Positions 35,331 to 49,261 are shown, counted from the stretch's first letter. The stretch is 64,000 nt of DNA from Hofstenia miamia (GCA_004352715.1 SCFE01000043.1:1525978-1589977); one strand, 5' to 3'. Numbers and translations: made by a program. The notes: generated by a model from the sequence alone, not told the origin.

Positions 35331-36552
35331 CTACAATGAAAATGATGAAGAAGTAAAACATTAATAAAAACCACACTCATTTTGAAGAAAATTTTGAAAT
35401 TCATTGAACAAATTCAGCTTTGTAAGACAAAATCATCAAATTTTTCCTAGCAACAAAGGTACCCTTTGTTTTTCGCTCATTATCCCTCAAATAGAAACAA
35501 TAAAAAAACTTAGTTAAACAGCTTAACATAGATACAGTCTTTGACTACCAGAAAATCGAACCCGTAAGTTTTTGTAGTAGTTTATATCCATTCACAAAAG
35601 TGTGAACTTCCCAAAAAATAAGTTTTTTTCGAATTTTGAAAATTGCAAAAAAATGATTACTCTAAAGATATTCAATGTATTAAGCTGATTGTTTCAAGGT
35701 ATGTTCCCAGATATAGTACTTAGGTTCTGAACTAAGATCTATGCAAAATAAATTTGTCCAAGGTCACAGTAAAGGTCATTGTCAAAAGAAATAGAAAATT
35801 CTTCAAAGATAGCAACTTTTAAAAATGACCATAAATATATAAACAAACATGATTTTGCTTAGATCCTAGTTCAGGACCTAGAGGAATGTTTACGGATTGA
35901 TGTGTAAAAAATTCACATTTTGATGATAAATTTTTTTTGAAAATTGACATTTTCGTGAAAATTTGAACCATTTTTGGCCAAAATAGGTCTAGGTCATGTC
36001 ATGATACATCGAAATTATTCTTAGACCACGACCAATCTAACTATCACATAAGCAAAGTTTTATAAGAAATAGTTTAAAATGGTTTGATTAGGTGGGGTCC
36101 CTTCCTAAGAACTCTTTCTAGTCTTATCGCAGTGCTATCAACAATTGTTTTTTTTATGATCGTTTAAATGAAGCTTATTCTGTTTTCCTCACTTTCTCAT
36201 GAAAAATCTTATTCGCTTTGTTGTATATGCAGATGAGAGAGATGTCCCAGTTCTGTTCAATAATATTTCCTCCAAACTATATAATTCAAAAACATGATAG
36301 ACGTCAAATGTATGCATTTTTTGGAGATTTAATAATCTCAAAGTCTATATTCTTCATATTATGTAACAAACATGTTTTTAATAGTCTCTTAATCTCTTTG
36401 AAGTCCGATTCAACTATGATTACTGCATGATATATTAAGGAGTAATTTTATTGACTCAAGCAAATAGTTCCATGCAAAATTATACTTTGATTCAACTGAA
36501 TGTACAAAATTGTCAAATAAATATGAAATTTCCATAAAACTGTGTATGTCAT

Positions 36553-36715
36553 CTCTTGACGATCAGTGGGGATAAGATTGAGGAGATCGAGGAAAGGCAT
36601 ACGTACTTAGGTGTGTTAGAGAGAGAAAAAGAGAAAATTATAGAACAAATATGAGGAAATGAAGACGAGGATAACAAAAGAATAGAATACAAGAGGAAGG
36701 CTAGAAAAGTAAATT
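36553..36715 (+). pseudogene. Non-LTR reverse transcriptase fragment (thumb region)
   Basis: The plus-strand frame reads LLTISGDKIEEIEERHTYLG and then VLEREKEKIIEQI, a stop, and KRIEYKRKARKV. The 'I..ve.h.YLGV' pattern is the conserved segment just after the RT palm in non-LTR retrotransposons. The fragment is about 55 codons with an in-frame stop and no other RT motif nearby. Confidence 0.5.
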
Positions 36716-36729
36716 GTTTTTATGACTCA

Positions 36730-39700
36730 GCTACTACACTCATTTGGTCTTCTTCACACAATGTGGACAGATTATTGTATACCAAGGTTTCATTCGTGCA
36801 TTTGAAGACTTTAAATCCTGTCTTTCAAAATAGTGTTATAATGCGTCTTCGAAGGTACCGTGAGTCGTATGCCAATCTCTGGTGTTATCAATGTGTTCTC
36901 GCTAAGAGCAATTATTTCGTTTTGCTAAAGGAGCATACATGATTACAATAAATTGTCAGAATAAGCCAGGAAACACGATAACTATTAAAATCTAACTAAT
37001 CACGTGTATAAAAAGACCATCAATTTGATAGCCAATCAGAAACTCACATGTATTGTATGATTTAGAAACATACGCCACATATTCATTTTTGACAAATATA
37101 GAAGACGCCGCAGGATTGAAGTAATTAATTTAGCTTAAGTCAATTAATTTGCACCCTACTGTATATATTTAGTTCAGAGCTAAGAAAGGTGTTTTGTACA
37201 TTTCAGTATACTAATTGAAGATTTAAAATTTACAACGATTTTCTGCTTGCCAAACATAAGTTTACCAAACGAATATTTTAAAGAAAATTAGTTGACTTTT
37301 CCTCGATATTTAGAATATTTACTAAAGAAATTCTAAATAACTAATGTTCGTACAATATTCAGACTTCTACATAAATTCTAAATATGGTTCTAATTAGGCT
37401 TCTAATGTTTGGAAGAGATCGACTTTTATCGCATAATTGCTGGTCTTAGCCTTAATTTAGCTACGTTTTTTAGTTTCCCTTGAATCCTTAGGGAGAGCAA
37501 TCTCCTCCCATGTTTTGGAACATCCTCCATTCTAGAATACCTTCCTATTTGCCAACGATTCTTTGATTTTTTTTAAATATAAATGATTTTTAGATAGAGT
37601 TTAAATGACAGAAACAACGGTCAGTGATGAATGAAGACTTGCCGGATTTTAAGATCATAAAATCTCCAATTTTTCAATTGAATATGTCGTTTTTAATACA
37701 GGTGATTTCTATGGAATTTTCAAAATTAAAACAAAAAAGTATAAAAATAGTGAATTCATAGTTATGATCTATTCAAGAGAGTTCATTTGCATTGGAGAAA
37801 AGAGTTAAATCTTGAATAGCCTACATATATAAAAATTTCTAAAAACAATTAAATTAATAGGTGCCCTTAAAATTTTATGGTAATAAAACAACGGATATTT
37901 TTGTATATATTTTTGGAAACGGCTACCTCACTCCATGCGTTTCTTGCGTAGACAGTATTAATATCTATTGCCTATAAAACTTAACCAACAGAACGAATTT
38001 CTTGTACTTAAAGTTTTGAGTATTAAACGTTCTAAGTTCAATTACTATAAAATTATCAATAAACCGATATTGAATACCCAGACAACTTTGTTTATTTTTA
38101 AACTAGAAATTCTGAAAAAATAATGAAATTTTAGATATATTTGGGTGATTTTAGTTTAGATTTTATTAGTGTGATCCTACAGCACACCCTACCTCCTACA
38201 CCACTAGAGCTAATGTAAATTTTGTTGTGGGTGAATCATAATCACTGTGTGGGCATCAATTTTACACCCCACTGAGTTTCTATATTGATGTTAAATATAC
38301 TTAGGTAGATTGCACAGGGTCATAAAAATGCAATTACAGTTAGTCTCATAATATTACCAAGGAGAAGAAAATTTGAAAATGTGTGTAAGTAAATATCTGA
38401 TGTTTTGCTGTGTAGTTGTTTGGATTTGATTTGGATATGTGATCCCACACAGAAGAGTTATAGGAAAATTTTTCATTGCAAGAATCGATTAATCAGCTTA
38501 AATTATAAACATATTCATAGAGCCCAAGGATTATATAGCTAATGTTTTTTTACTTATTCATAGTCATCAAATTAAATCGTCTTTTGAATAAAACGTATGC
38601 TGCTCAGAGGATGTTCCCTTTCTAGAACTTAGATAGAAAGCTGAAATCAGATTTTATAAAAACAGCAATAATCGTCAATTTCAATTAGTTTATTAGTGAA
38701 GTTATTCTATTTGAATGAAAATACATGTTTCTCGATAATTAAATGCTAAATCTAAATAATTTATCAATTTTAGTTAAATTGACATTTGCCGAAATGATTC
38801 AGTAGCAGTTTCTGACATTGTGCTTCAAAGGAATATTATAAGGCTCCAACAATGAATCAAAATGAAACAATGAATAACTAGATACCTAATCTGTCAATGC
38901 ATTAAATATTTTTGTCAATTAGATATAAATTTAATGGTAAACAATTCAGTATGCCTGTACATAGGTATAGGACGAGCTGTCAAAAGTAGACATTTTCTTG
39001 TTCATCAAAGTTATGCTCAAAAATATTCCATGGAAATACAAAGATATAGCTTCGGATAAAAGTAACAAAAATCAAAAATTAGAAAAATTGCTAAACAAAT
39101 ATTTATAAAATACATTGTTAAGATTTGTATATATTTGTTACAGAATGCTTTGTTCGAAAATTATTCATTTCAATATATTATTAAAATATATAAGTTTTTA
39201 CAAAAATGCTCAAGCTCAATATAAAGGATTAATTTCTTGAATTCAAAAAGTAATCATTAAATTTTTAGCAAAATTATTGTTTAAGTCAGTTAAGCTTCAA
39301 AAAAGTTAGAATGTAAAATCAAGTTATGAAAATATTTAAAAAATTTTTTTCATATTTAAAAATATGAAGAGCGATAATTTTGGTATTTTTTGTGGAAAAT
39401 CAATCATAGATGTAGAACAAAAGCTTACTTTAATAAATTTATAGTAAAATATTTTTATCTTTTTCTGTTACAAAATTTATATATAAATAATTATCAATAA
39501 GAAAATATATATTTTTAGAAAAGTGTACGATAATGTTTCATATCATTGCTGTTGTGTTGAATTGACCCTGTCATTTTTGTAAACTAGAGATAGACTCGTA
39601 ACTGCCATCAATAATATTTGGAATACATTTCAATGACCTTTGGAAGAATGGCTATCAGAAACGAAGGCGATAACTGATAAGGTTTATAAAAATTATATAC

Positions 39701-42700
39701 ATTTGAAATATTATATCGAAATTGTACCCAAAATCATACGTTTTGTAATATGGTATGTTAATGATTAAATCGGCTATGATTTTATCGCAATAGACTCCAA
39801 CCATTTTTCAAAGCAACTATCCAATACTAAGTTTAAGTATTGGTTTGTAAAATAAACATCGGCCTTATGGTAACGACTTTTGTTATAAATATAACAGCAA
39901 ATATAGAAAAAATAGTGTCATTATATTTTTCGTAATAATGTTTGTACCGGATTTTATAAACTAGTTTCAAGCACCATGCTATGAAAACTTTGAGTTAACT
40001 ATAGAATTTCAAAATCAGGGAAATTACTGAATTAGGTCCATTTGTAAGATTCATCTGTACTAAAAATTTTGGTGCACACGCAACATACAAGCATTACAAA
40101 CCACGTATAATAGTAGTTGGTCTTGAAATTTGCTTGAAAATCTGTTCTATGTTTTAAAACTTTTAATTTTGTTATGAGAAATTCATGCAAGATGACAAAT
40201 ATAGCTCTAGTTTAAAACACGAACTAAGCATGCAAGAACACCTCAAATATTGTAGATAGAGTTGCAATATTGAACGCCAAATATTTCCTATTAGTTTTAT
40301 AATAGATCTAGCGGTCCAAGCTTTCTACATGTACAACTCATTTAAACAAGTACTAAGTGAGTGGCCGATGTACTCCTAGAACCTTCTTTGAGATAACCAG
40401 GACTGGAAACCTACTAGGCTCATCATTATTTAAAAAGTTATAACGCGAAGACTTGAAATTTGGTGCATGTACTGTAGACTTTGCCAAGTAATCGATCAAA
40501 AATTTTAATGACGTCAATATGGATATCCGTCATTAGAAAATGACGTCAGCTAAAAGGTTGTTTAGTCAATATTCTTGATATTTTTATGTTATTCATCTGC
40601 ATTTATGGTACATCAGATGGCTTAATATTCTCTTAAATATTTGGATAATAATTGTTTTAGTCTAACGAAAGGAGAAAGAGAGTGGAATCAGTACCAGTTT
40701 TTGAGATAAAAAGGTTCAGTAATACCTTTGAATGAAATTAGTGATTTTACCACTTTCTAGCTGCTGAGAATATGTTTAGTACTAAAAACTGTTCTCTAGA
40801 TATTATGTGCAAGATTAAATCATAAAACAAGGTTCTTTAAAAAGAGTAATTTTACCCTTGAAAAATGGAATAGCATTACTTCCTAATCACTGTAAAATAA
40901 GTATTTTGTATGTTTTTGTAACTTTGTATGTGTCTTTTTCTATGAGTATCACTTGTGTAATTTCAGAATTTGCAATCAAACAAGAATTTAGGAATATTTT
41001 AGTTTATAGTTAATATTTTAGTTTGTTTCTGCTACGTCGTCAAAATATTTTTTCAATATTTCACCAAGTATACTTTATAAAAACCCACAAAATTTTATAA
41101 AAATTGATTCAGTAGTTAAAAATTTTTCAACAAAAGCTTGAGGTCATTTGCCTAGTAGGCCTTCTGCCTCGGTACAGTCATATCTTAATTTCAACATACA
41201 TGTACTTATAATTCTTTCGTTTATTTTTCAAAATTCAGTTGTTTTTTAACTTACAAATACACCCAATAAATATAATTGTAATACAGTCATATATTCTTTT
41301 TTGTTCCAAATTTAGAAGTTGCATTTTGCGAATATTTACAATTTCTGATGAGAATATCCGTTGTACCTGCATTAAGCACACACATGATTTGTAAAATTCA
41401 AATTTCAAAATAATTTTTAATACACTTTTTCCAGTCCATCGTAAACTAATGTTTTTATTTCTGATATGTTAATTTAAATTGAATAAGCCTTTAATATTAA
41501 ACAGATTTTTCTTATCAGCTTGGAATTCGGATGGTGTTTTACTTGAATTCATCACACAAACATGGAAGGATTACAAAAACTTTAGCTCTTGCGAAAATAT
41601 TAGTTCAATAAAAAAGCGCATTTTTTTCTCCAACATTTGCTATAATTGCTAACAAACCATGTAAAAATAAAAATATCGGTTCAAAATGTAATGTGATTTT
41701 CACTTACAATTGCTGTGCAGTGCTGAAACTAGTTACGATGGGCATGGGGTAACAAGTCACATGTGCTTACACTGCAGAAAAAGAACTTTTATAGTTTAGT
41801 TATTGACATTAGATCCAGGGTGCAGTTTCTCTAATGATGGCGACGATATTAGTGAAACTCACAGCTTTGGCATATTCGAAGTACTGCTAATTTCCTAAGC
41901 AGTCTCGTTTTTAGTATCAGTAATCATTATTCTTTTCAGATTAGTCACCAATTTCGCAAATTTGTGTTAACGTGAAATTAATAAGCGAAAAATTCACAAG
42001 TCTAACAATTCCGTAGGCCTCCTCACTTAAGTTATACACTGTTTAATGTCTGTTAGCATTGCAAAAATGTTGCAGGTATGAAAAAATATTGAAAGTTTGG
42101 GTAAGCATTTGATTGTAGTAAGTGAAAGTAGTCATTTTTTACAAAAAACTGTCAAATCTCTTTTGGAGAATGTCATTAAGAATTTTATTGCAGAAGGTCG
42201 AAAGAATGCGGATGTAGTTTTAAATCGCCAGTTTCATCAATTTGACTAAGTCAAAGGCAAGCGTGAATACTTTTGCAGGAGGTGTAATAGTGTGCTAGAA
42301 GCCTCTGTATATAAATCTGTCAAATAATGTATAAGATCGAAATATAGAATTGCCATTACCAGATCTACACTATACACATAAAGCAGTACCTGATTCAATC
42401 ATCCATTAAAATCTAAAATTCATAATTTTTTACAAATGAGAATAATATTTAAATTGTAACTTAAGCTACATGCAGTTGCATAGAAGTAAAATCAAAGAAA
42501 AAATATTATAAAATATACTAAAATGTTAAGAAAACATCTCAATAAACAATATTTTTGCACTTTAATACGATTAGCCAATTTGCTACATACAAGATATAAC
42601 GTAACTGACAGAATGTCACAATTTAACTCATTCGATAACATTTCCTACTGCAACTTTGAAATTTTTATTTATGGTGATCTGATATTCAACATTTATTATA

Positions 42701-42840
42701 TGTGTAGGATATAATTAGCATAAAGTGAAGTGTTGCTGTTCTCTCAATCAATTTTACTGCCTTTAATTTGATTAATCATAATATAAATCAAATATTATAT
42801 TTAATGTTGATGCGCACACAGTTTTTTCATTTTGATTTTA
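36730..42840. other. Six kilobases with no recognised feature
   Basis: AT-rich sequence with only short chance frames and scattered homopolymer runs. I see no family match, inverted repeat or exon with good borders. Confidence 0.4.
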
Positions 42841-42850
42841 TTCTACATAT

Positions 42851-42852
<2 letters not shown>

Positions 42853-42921
<69 letters not shown>
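42853..42921. repeat. (TA)n microsatellite
   Basis: About 35 TA units with small interruptions, fully sequenced, followed by a GAGAGAGGGAGA run. Confidence 0.95.
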
Positions 42922-42922
<1 letters not shown>

Positions 42923-43036
42923 AAGATAGAGAGAGGGAGAATATATTTATTTACTTTGAGACCATAAGGTCGAAGAAATACACATATACTGAAAAACTAG
43001 TATACATACACACACATGAAAAAGAGTATTAATATA

Positions 43037-43817
43037 TTAGGTTGTTCGGAAAGTTCAGTCGGATTTTTACAAAGCTTATATAGGTTGTAACATTTTTCAT
43101 TTGTGATTAAAATAACTTTGCGTTTGCTTACTTTTTTATTTTTCATTGACATATTTCATAGATTAAAATTTCTTAAAATTTTTAAAATATAAATTGGCGT
43201 TTATTTTATATACTTCGAAGTATTTATGGTGAAAATCAGCAAACAATATTTCATTACAACTGTTTGAGAAGATTGAAGGGGGCAAGAATGGCCTAAGAAA
43301 TTAACGAAGCATGTGGAGAGGGTGTAATTAATGAAAGAACATGCCAAAGATGTGTCAAAGAATTTAATAAAGGAATTTTAACTTTGAAAACAAAGAAATA
43401 TCTGGAAGGGTAAACCTAGAAATTGACAATACAATCACAAGTTTTTTAAAAAACATTTCCTCGATGAACATGGAAACAAATTGCGATTGCTAAGGAGGTT
43501 TCAAAATCAACAGTGTGGGAGCATATGCAAAAACTAGGATTGCGTTATGTTTCCTGGAGATGGGTGCCTCACACACTAAGTGATAACAATAAAGCGTCAC
43601 GCATTCGTATATCCAACGAACTCCTGGTTTACTGATCATTATTAGGCAATATTTTTTATGTTTTTTTTAAATAAATATTTTTGTTTATTTCATAATGTAT
43701 ATTTTATATTTCCTGACAAAACAATGTACATTTATTTTATTAACAAATGAAAAATGAACTTTTTGGTACAATTTACAATATCTGTAAAAATCCGACAAAA
43801 CTTTCCGAACAACCTAA
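43037..43817 (+). mobile_element. Internally deleted mariner with both inverted repeats (781 bp)
   Basis: The ends TTAGGTTGTTCGGAAAGTTC and, inward from the right, TTAGGTTGTTCGGAAAGTTT match over about 35 bp with very few differences, and TA flanks each side (43035-43036 and 43818-43819). The interior keeps the N-terminal part of a mariner transposase in broken frames (INEACGEGVINERTCQR; later TLSDNNKASRIRISNELL, the family's WVPHxL...RxxxxxxLL linker) and then jumps to the 3' end, so the catalytic domain is missing. It could only move if an active mariner supplied the enzyme. Confidence 0.9.
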
Positions 43818-43983
43818 TAAAAAAATCAACATAAAATATATCAATATACGATGGTTTAAACTTTAAATATAAGTTGTAGCAAATGACGGAGAGGCATCGG
43901 CAAAAGCAAAACATTTCTTCTATCGCGAAGTATGGGAAATTGATGTCATAGAACTGGGTTCAATTTTATTGCTCTGATTTAAA

Positions 43984-44001
43984 TATATATATATATATAT
44001 A
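43984..44001. repeat. (TA)n microsatellite
   Basis: A short TA tract just before the reverse-transcriptase fragment. Confidence 0.8.
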
Positions 44002-44007
44002 CTATTT

Positions 44008-45020
44008 CAGAAGCTTCGTCAAGACGGTGTGACATCCAAGTTTCTTGCCATCCTATGGTCGATGTTTATGTCCAATTTCATTCGTATTTGTGTGGATGAG
44101 AACATTTCAGATTCTGTTGAGCAAGTCAAAGGGGTTCTTCAAGAAGAGGAAATATCGCTGTTACTGTTTATGTTGTTTACAGCAGAACTTCAGGGAATAA
44201 TCGGTCAATCCGGGTGTAAGTGTTTCGCTTATGCGGACGATTTAGTAATTTGGTCTGAAAGCATCTCTAAGATGCAATGCGCATTGCAAGTACTCCAAGA
44301 ATATTGTACAACTAATAAGCTGAAGGTAAATCTGTCAAAAACTAAAGTAGTTAAATTCCGAAAAGGTGGGCTAACTATCACAAGGTGACATTCTCCTATA
44401 CAATGGTAAAAGAATAGAATTTGTGTCGAAATTCTGCTACTTGGGTGTCACTCTAACAACTTGCAATAAGGTCACTTAAAACCTAAAAGTTATAAATGCA
44501 AAGGTTATAAAGACGTGTGCAATAGTAGCTTCTAAACTTGATATGCTTTTGATTAATTTCAATGCTACTCACAAGATCTTAAATACTGCTGTGTTTCCGT
44601 CTTGTTCAAATGGGCTGCAATTATTTCTAAATGATTATAGTAATCAAATCATGATTCACAATAAAAGATCCTCACTTACTTTTGGAAGAGATGGGCAGGT
44701 ATCAGTAAATTTATACCAACAAATAATTTATTATCGGCAATCAACAATCGGGAGTCCTCAACTATTAATATCAGGTGTTTGAAAGGAACTACAAAAAGAA
44801 TCTACGCTCTGTTTATAACGAATAGCTTTCAAAATTTGTCGTTCTGTCAAAGTAAGTGCTGGCGTATTTCTCAGGGATGCTGGTGTAAACATGGTAGTAA
44901 AAAAATTGACAATTATTCCCATATTTTAAAATATGCTTATCTTTTCTCGGCAGGCGAGGTCAAAAAATTTCTGCCTCTGCGGCAAATTTTGCGGCTTCAT
45001 CGCATCTTGTCCTGACCTGA
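44008..45020 (+). pseudogene. Non-LTR retrotransposon reverse transcriptase fragment
   Basis: The frame from about 44008 to 44388 carries RT palm motifs: GVLQEEEISLLLFMLF (family GVLQGexLSPlLF, with two changed residues), FAYADDLVIWS (catalytic YADD) and LKVNLSKTKVVKFRKGG. After a frameshift near 44385 come KFCYLGVTLTT and TCAIVASKLDMLL. Later scraps to about 45020 include a Cys-containing end region (FCGFIASCPDLI). The type is most like L2/jockey-group non-LTR elements; I do not assign a clade. Frameshifts and stops make it inactive. Confidence 0.8.
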
Positions 45021-45954
45021 TTAAGCCGGATGTGTGTATGATTTGTACATAACTAGTCCTTATTTATTTATAAATTTTATTGCATTTGTCAACTTTGGAA
45101 AAATATATCGTTTTCATCATATAAATACATCGAAACGTAATGTTAGTTTTTGTAAACCAAGCACTAATGAGAATCACCGCTAAGGACTATCAAAAAATTT
45201 AATCAAGAAAAAATAGTGTAGATAAAAGGTATTAAATACATGTATATATTGGAGTTGTGTAGAAAATGCATGTATACATATCTGAGCTGTGTATACTTAA
45301 AAAAATTTGTGCTTCGAATCTGGAGCAGTAAGAAAAGTTCGCAATATTTTTTTTATATTTTAGTGGTTTGAATTTCCTAGCAAATTTATAGTTTTTTTTA
45401 AAAAATAACTGCTTAATTTTACCTAGCAGCGGCCATTTCAACCATCAAAAATAACTGATCAAAACCATTAACAGATTTTTTCAAAATGAAAGAAGGCAGA
45501 AATATCACATGGACGTGATTCGCGAGTCATTGAAATCTGCCTAAGTAACTTTCTTGATTTCTTACATTTGATTCATTTAGGTTCTGTACAGAAACATTTA
45601 AATTCATCGGGGCTCTTCTCGACAAATTTTATTGAAATCAACAAATGTTGAGCAATTAAAAAATATACAGCCATTATTAAGACTCATGAGAGGACTTATG
45701 TGTCCCATGTCTCAGCGGAATTACAATTGTGCTGGTGCAACCCATTGTCTAGGGCGGGTTTCCAACTTACAAAAATCGTAGGTCTGTGCCAGGATTGAAT
45801 GTATTAATACAGTAGACATCGGTGTCATTATCCTGATAATCCCATGAAACTTGCATCATCAATAAAATTTCAAATATTGAATTCAGACTAATTTTATATA
45901 ATATATCAGTTATTTTTACCATTTTTTAAGAAAACTACATAGCTCCAATTTAAA

Positions 45955-46010
45955 AATATATATAATATATATACATATATATAATATATATATAACATAT
46001 ATATACATAT
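45955..46010. repeat. (TA)n/(ATATAC)n tract, target of the Tc1-like element
   Basis: Imperfect TATA/ACATA units directly abutting the Tc1-like left end at about 46011. Confidence 0.85.
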
Positions 46011-46446
46011 AGTTGGCTGCAAAAAAAATGAGACTAGAAAAAAGGCATATTACTTTTGAACTACTGAACGTAACAACTCAAGAAAGGCAAGATTTTAAAG
46101 ATACATTAAAGGACTATAAGTAAAAAGCATCAAAGTCTAATTTGTTTTCCTCCTGTAGAAATAACTTCATTCAAACGAACGGAAACTGATTTCATTAAAT
46201 TGGACTTCATTTCAGATGTCAAAATGTGTTGACTTTCTTGGATTTTTTCTTTTAAATCGGATATATTTTTCGGATTTTTCTTCTCAACATCATTTTTCAA
46301 TATTTGCCACACGTTTTCGATTGGAGAAAGATCAGCAGAACTTGGTGGCCATTGCAAAAACTGGATATTATTTTCAGAAAACCAATTTTTTGTCTTTGCT
46401 GACGTGTGTGGGGTTGCTCCGTCCTGTTGGAGTATCCATCCATCAT
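46011..46446 (-). mobile_element. 3' end of a Tc1-like element; rest in gap
   Basis: The terminus AGTTGGCTGCAAAAAAAATG at 46011, flanked by (TA)n, is the usual Tc1-type end. The C-terminal third of its transposase (next entry) follows inward. The other end should lie in, or just past, the gap at 46447-47362, whose right flank is again (TA)n. Confidence 0.7.
46130..46446 (-). CDS. Tc1-like transposase, C-terminal part (partial, runs into gap)
   Basis: An uninterrupted frame of 105 codons read from the gap edge to TAA at 46130. It contains ILQQDGATPHTS (second catalytic Asp of the DDE triad) and WPPSSADLSPIENVW (third catalytic residue, Glu in PIEN), then a charged C-terminal helix ending GGKQIRL. 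No stop or frameshift is visible, unlike the other transposases here, so this copy may be young or intact. The N-terminal DNA-binding domains and the first Asp would lie in the gap. Confidence 0.8.
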
Positions 46447-47362
46447 NNNNNNNNNNNNNNNNNNNNNNNNNNNNNNNNNNNNNNNNNNNNNNNNNNNNNN
46501 NNNNNNNNNNNNNNNNNNNNNNNNNNNNNNNNNNNNNNNNNNNNNNNNNNNNNNNNNNNNNNNNNNNNNNNNNNNNNNNNNNNNNNNNNNNNNNNNNNNN
46601 NNNNNNNNNNNNNNNNNNNNNNNNNNNNNNNNNNNNNNNNNNNNNNNNNNNNNNNNNNNNNNNNNNNNNNNNNNNNNNNNNNNNNNNNNNNNNNNNNNNN
46701 NNNNNNNNNNNNNNNNNNNNNNNNNNNNNNNNNNNNNNNNNNNNNNNNNNNNNNNNNNNNNNNNNNNNNNNNNNNNNNNNNNNNNNNNNNNNNNNNNNNN
46801 NNNNNNNNNNNNNNNNNNNNNNNNNNNNNNNNNNNNNNNNNNNNNNNNNNNNNNNNNNNNNNNNNNNNNNNNNNNNNNNNNNNNNNNNNNNNNNNNNNNN
46901 NNNNNNNNNNNNNNNNNNNNNNNNNNNNNNNNNNNNNNNNNNNNNNNNNNNNNNNNNNNNNNNNNNNNNNNNNNNNNNNNNNNNNNNNNNNNNNNNNNNN
47001 NNNNNNNNNNNNNNNNNNNNNNNNNNNNNNNNNNNNNNNNNNNNNNNNNNNNNNNNNNNNNNNNNNNNNNNNNNNNNNNNNNNNNNNNNNNNNNNNNNNN
47101 NNNNNNNNNNNNNNNNNNNNNNNNNNNNNNNNNNNNNNNNNNNNNNNNNNNNNNNNNNNNNNNNNNNNNNNNNNNNNNNNNNNNNNNNNNNNNNNNNNNN
47201 NNNNNNNNNNNNNNNNNNNNNNNNNNNNNNNNNNNNNNNNNNNNNNNNNNNNNNNNNNNNNNNNNNNNNNNNNNNNNNNNNNNNNNNNNNNNNNNNNNNN
47301 NNNNNNNNNNNNNNNNNNNNNNNNNNNNNNNNNNNNNNNNNNNNNNNNNNNNNNNNNNNNNN
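46447..47362. other. Assembly gap (N)
   Basis: 916 undetermined bases, about the size needed for the rest of the Tc1-like element. Confidence 0.99.

Positions 47363-47389
<27 letters not shown>
47363..47389. repeat. (TA)n microsatellite
   Basis: TA tract at the right edge of the gap. Confidence 0.85.
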
Positions 47390-47394
<5 letters not shown>

Positions 47395-47590
47395 TTAAAA
47401 TTGAGTTGGGCCTAAAGTTGGGTCGGGCTGGGAAGGTATTTGAAATACAAAAAAAATTTACTTGAAAACTTAAACTTTGCAAATTGCAAAAAATATTCTC
47501 TTTAAGTTCTATCAGCCCTGCATTGTTGGCTGGTGCGATACTTCTAACATCTAAATTTTGTCTGCTACAAGCAAAAAGCGTTTATGAAAA
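47395..47590. repeat. Non-autonomous repeat family B, copy 1
   Basis: GTTGGGCCTAAAGTTGGGTCGGGCTGGG words are followed by AT-rich sequence ending near CTTCTAACATCTAAATTTTG and TCTGCTACAAGC. The copy at 62515-62755 is the same sequence in reverse orientation, and 60385-60480 has the same GC words. Non-coding. Confidence 0.7.
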
Positions 47591-47599
47591 TTCCACTTA

Positions 47600-49225
47600 C
47601 TTTGTGCTGATGTAAGTAGGCAGAGAATTTTAATAATTGCATATATAATAAGTGATATGTTCTCTAAGCGATAAAAATGACGCTTGTAACTCAACAACTA
47701 AGAAAAATACTTAAAGTATATGATGAAATAAGGTTTTGTAGATTAATGAAATAAAATAAATAAAAGTATTGAAATATAATAATGTTATCTATTCCCAAGG
47801 ATAGACGAATTTTAGAATTTGTGAATTTTTGGACACCTGATAAATCTACATAGTTTACTTAACAAGATTTATAATAGAAAATAATTGCATTGAAATGCTC
47901 CTGATAATTTCTTAAATCTGATTTTCATTAACAAATGCAATTTAATATTGTCAGTAACCATTATCATCAGGGTTGAACGTTTAATTTTGAAAGTGAATGG
48001 ATGTTGATAAACTGACTAATCGATTAATGTAACCTTAATAAGCGTTCTTCATCGCTATTGAAGATTGACATTTAATATTGTTAGTATACATATTTTTTAC
48101 TGTGAACAGATCTAAAATTTATTTATTTTAAAAGACACTAATCATTTCGAAATTACATTCCGATAGTAATTGAAAAACGGATGAAATATGTCGTATACTT
48201 ACTTAAGTATTTTTTAGCAGTATTCGTCTGCACTTATTGAACATTGTTTATGTCAAGTAATCTTTTGAGAAAGTGGATAAAGCACTCATATGTAAATGCC
48301 ATAAAAGCAAAATATCTTTCTATTGAAAATTCATCTGAAACAAAATTGTCTAGGATGCTTGTTAGAGATTGTCAAATTATGCTTCATTAGACAGACCGGC
48401 TGATAATTTTAAATTAAGCGTGCATAGAAGAATGCAACCCTTTTGCCTTACATTTTAAAATCTGGCCGAGTCACGGACGCCGTTGACTTGGCAATTGTTC
48501 CGTTGTCTTTCAAGCCAAAACAAACCCTTTGACCTTTGCGTACAGTGAATAGTTTATCTGATGGGTTTTAGTTGTCTTATTATATGTATTTTATAAATAG
48601 GGAAAATTTGCACGGGATTTTGCAACAATTTTTCAGTGAAAAATTTTTTTAAGTACTTTAGACACATCTATATTCTTTGAGGTGAATGTTAACAATTACA
48701 TGGGGGCACACTATCTCAAGATTTGCCATTTTTAAATAAGTTTGTAGAAAATTGTTTGAAAATTTAAGCAAATTGGTTTGTACTTTAAGTGACCCAGGAC
48801 ATCTTAATGCTGAAAACCTGAGTTTATCAAATATTCGATTTATTTATTAAAGACATGCTAGAAACCTTGACAACTATAAACATATATTTGGTCCCAAAAT
48901 ATGAGTATTCTTCAGTTACGTCTTAAAGTAAAACTCTAGTTATTGTCAAGAGTAAGCAGCAAGTATTAACAAAACGACAATTTGGAACTGGGATCTTTCA
49001 TAACCTGGCACCAAATGCATTGGAGACAATATGGGATTAGTACTATAATGGAGTATTACGAACTTCAGAAGTCCTCCGATCCACTTGTGTTTTGCGTATG
49101 GAGTTTTTGGCTGACAGCAGCCGTAAACATTTAGGGTAGTAAAATTTTTATTGTATATAATATTCAAGACATCTCTAATAATTTAAATGGACTTATAAGA
49201 CTCATTATTTATTATAAAAACAGTG
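47600..49225. other. Non-coding stretch
   Basis: AT-rich with no recognised gene. Minus-strand frame 48946-49167 (73 codons) has fairly even codons but no family resemblance. Confidence 0.35.
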
Positions 49226-49261
49226 TTTAGTTCAGTTTGAAAGCTAAAACAAAGGCTAAAC

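Noticed and set aside
48946-49167. Minus-strand 73-codon frame
   Set aside because: Codons look fairly even, but there is no family resemblance, no good splice borders and no neighbouring exon.
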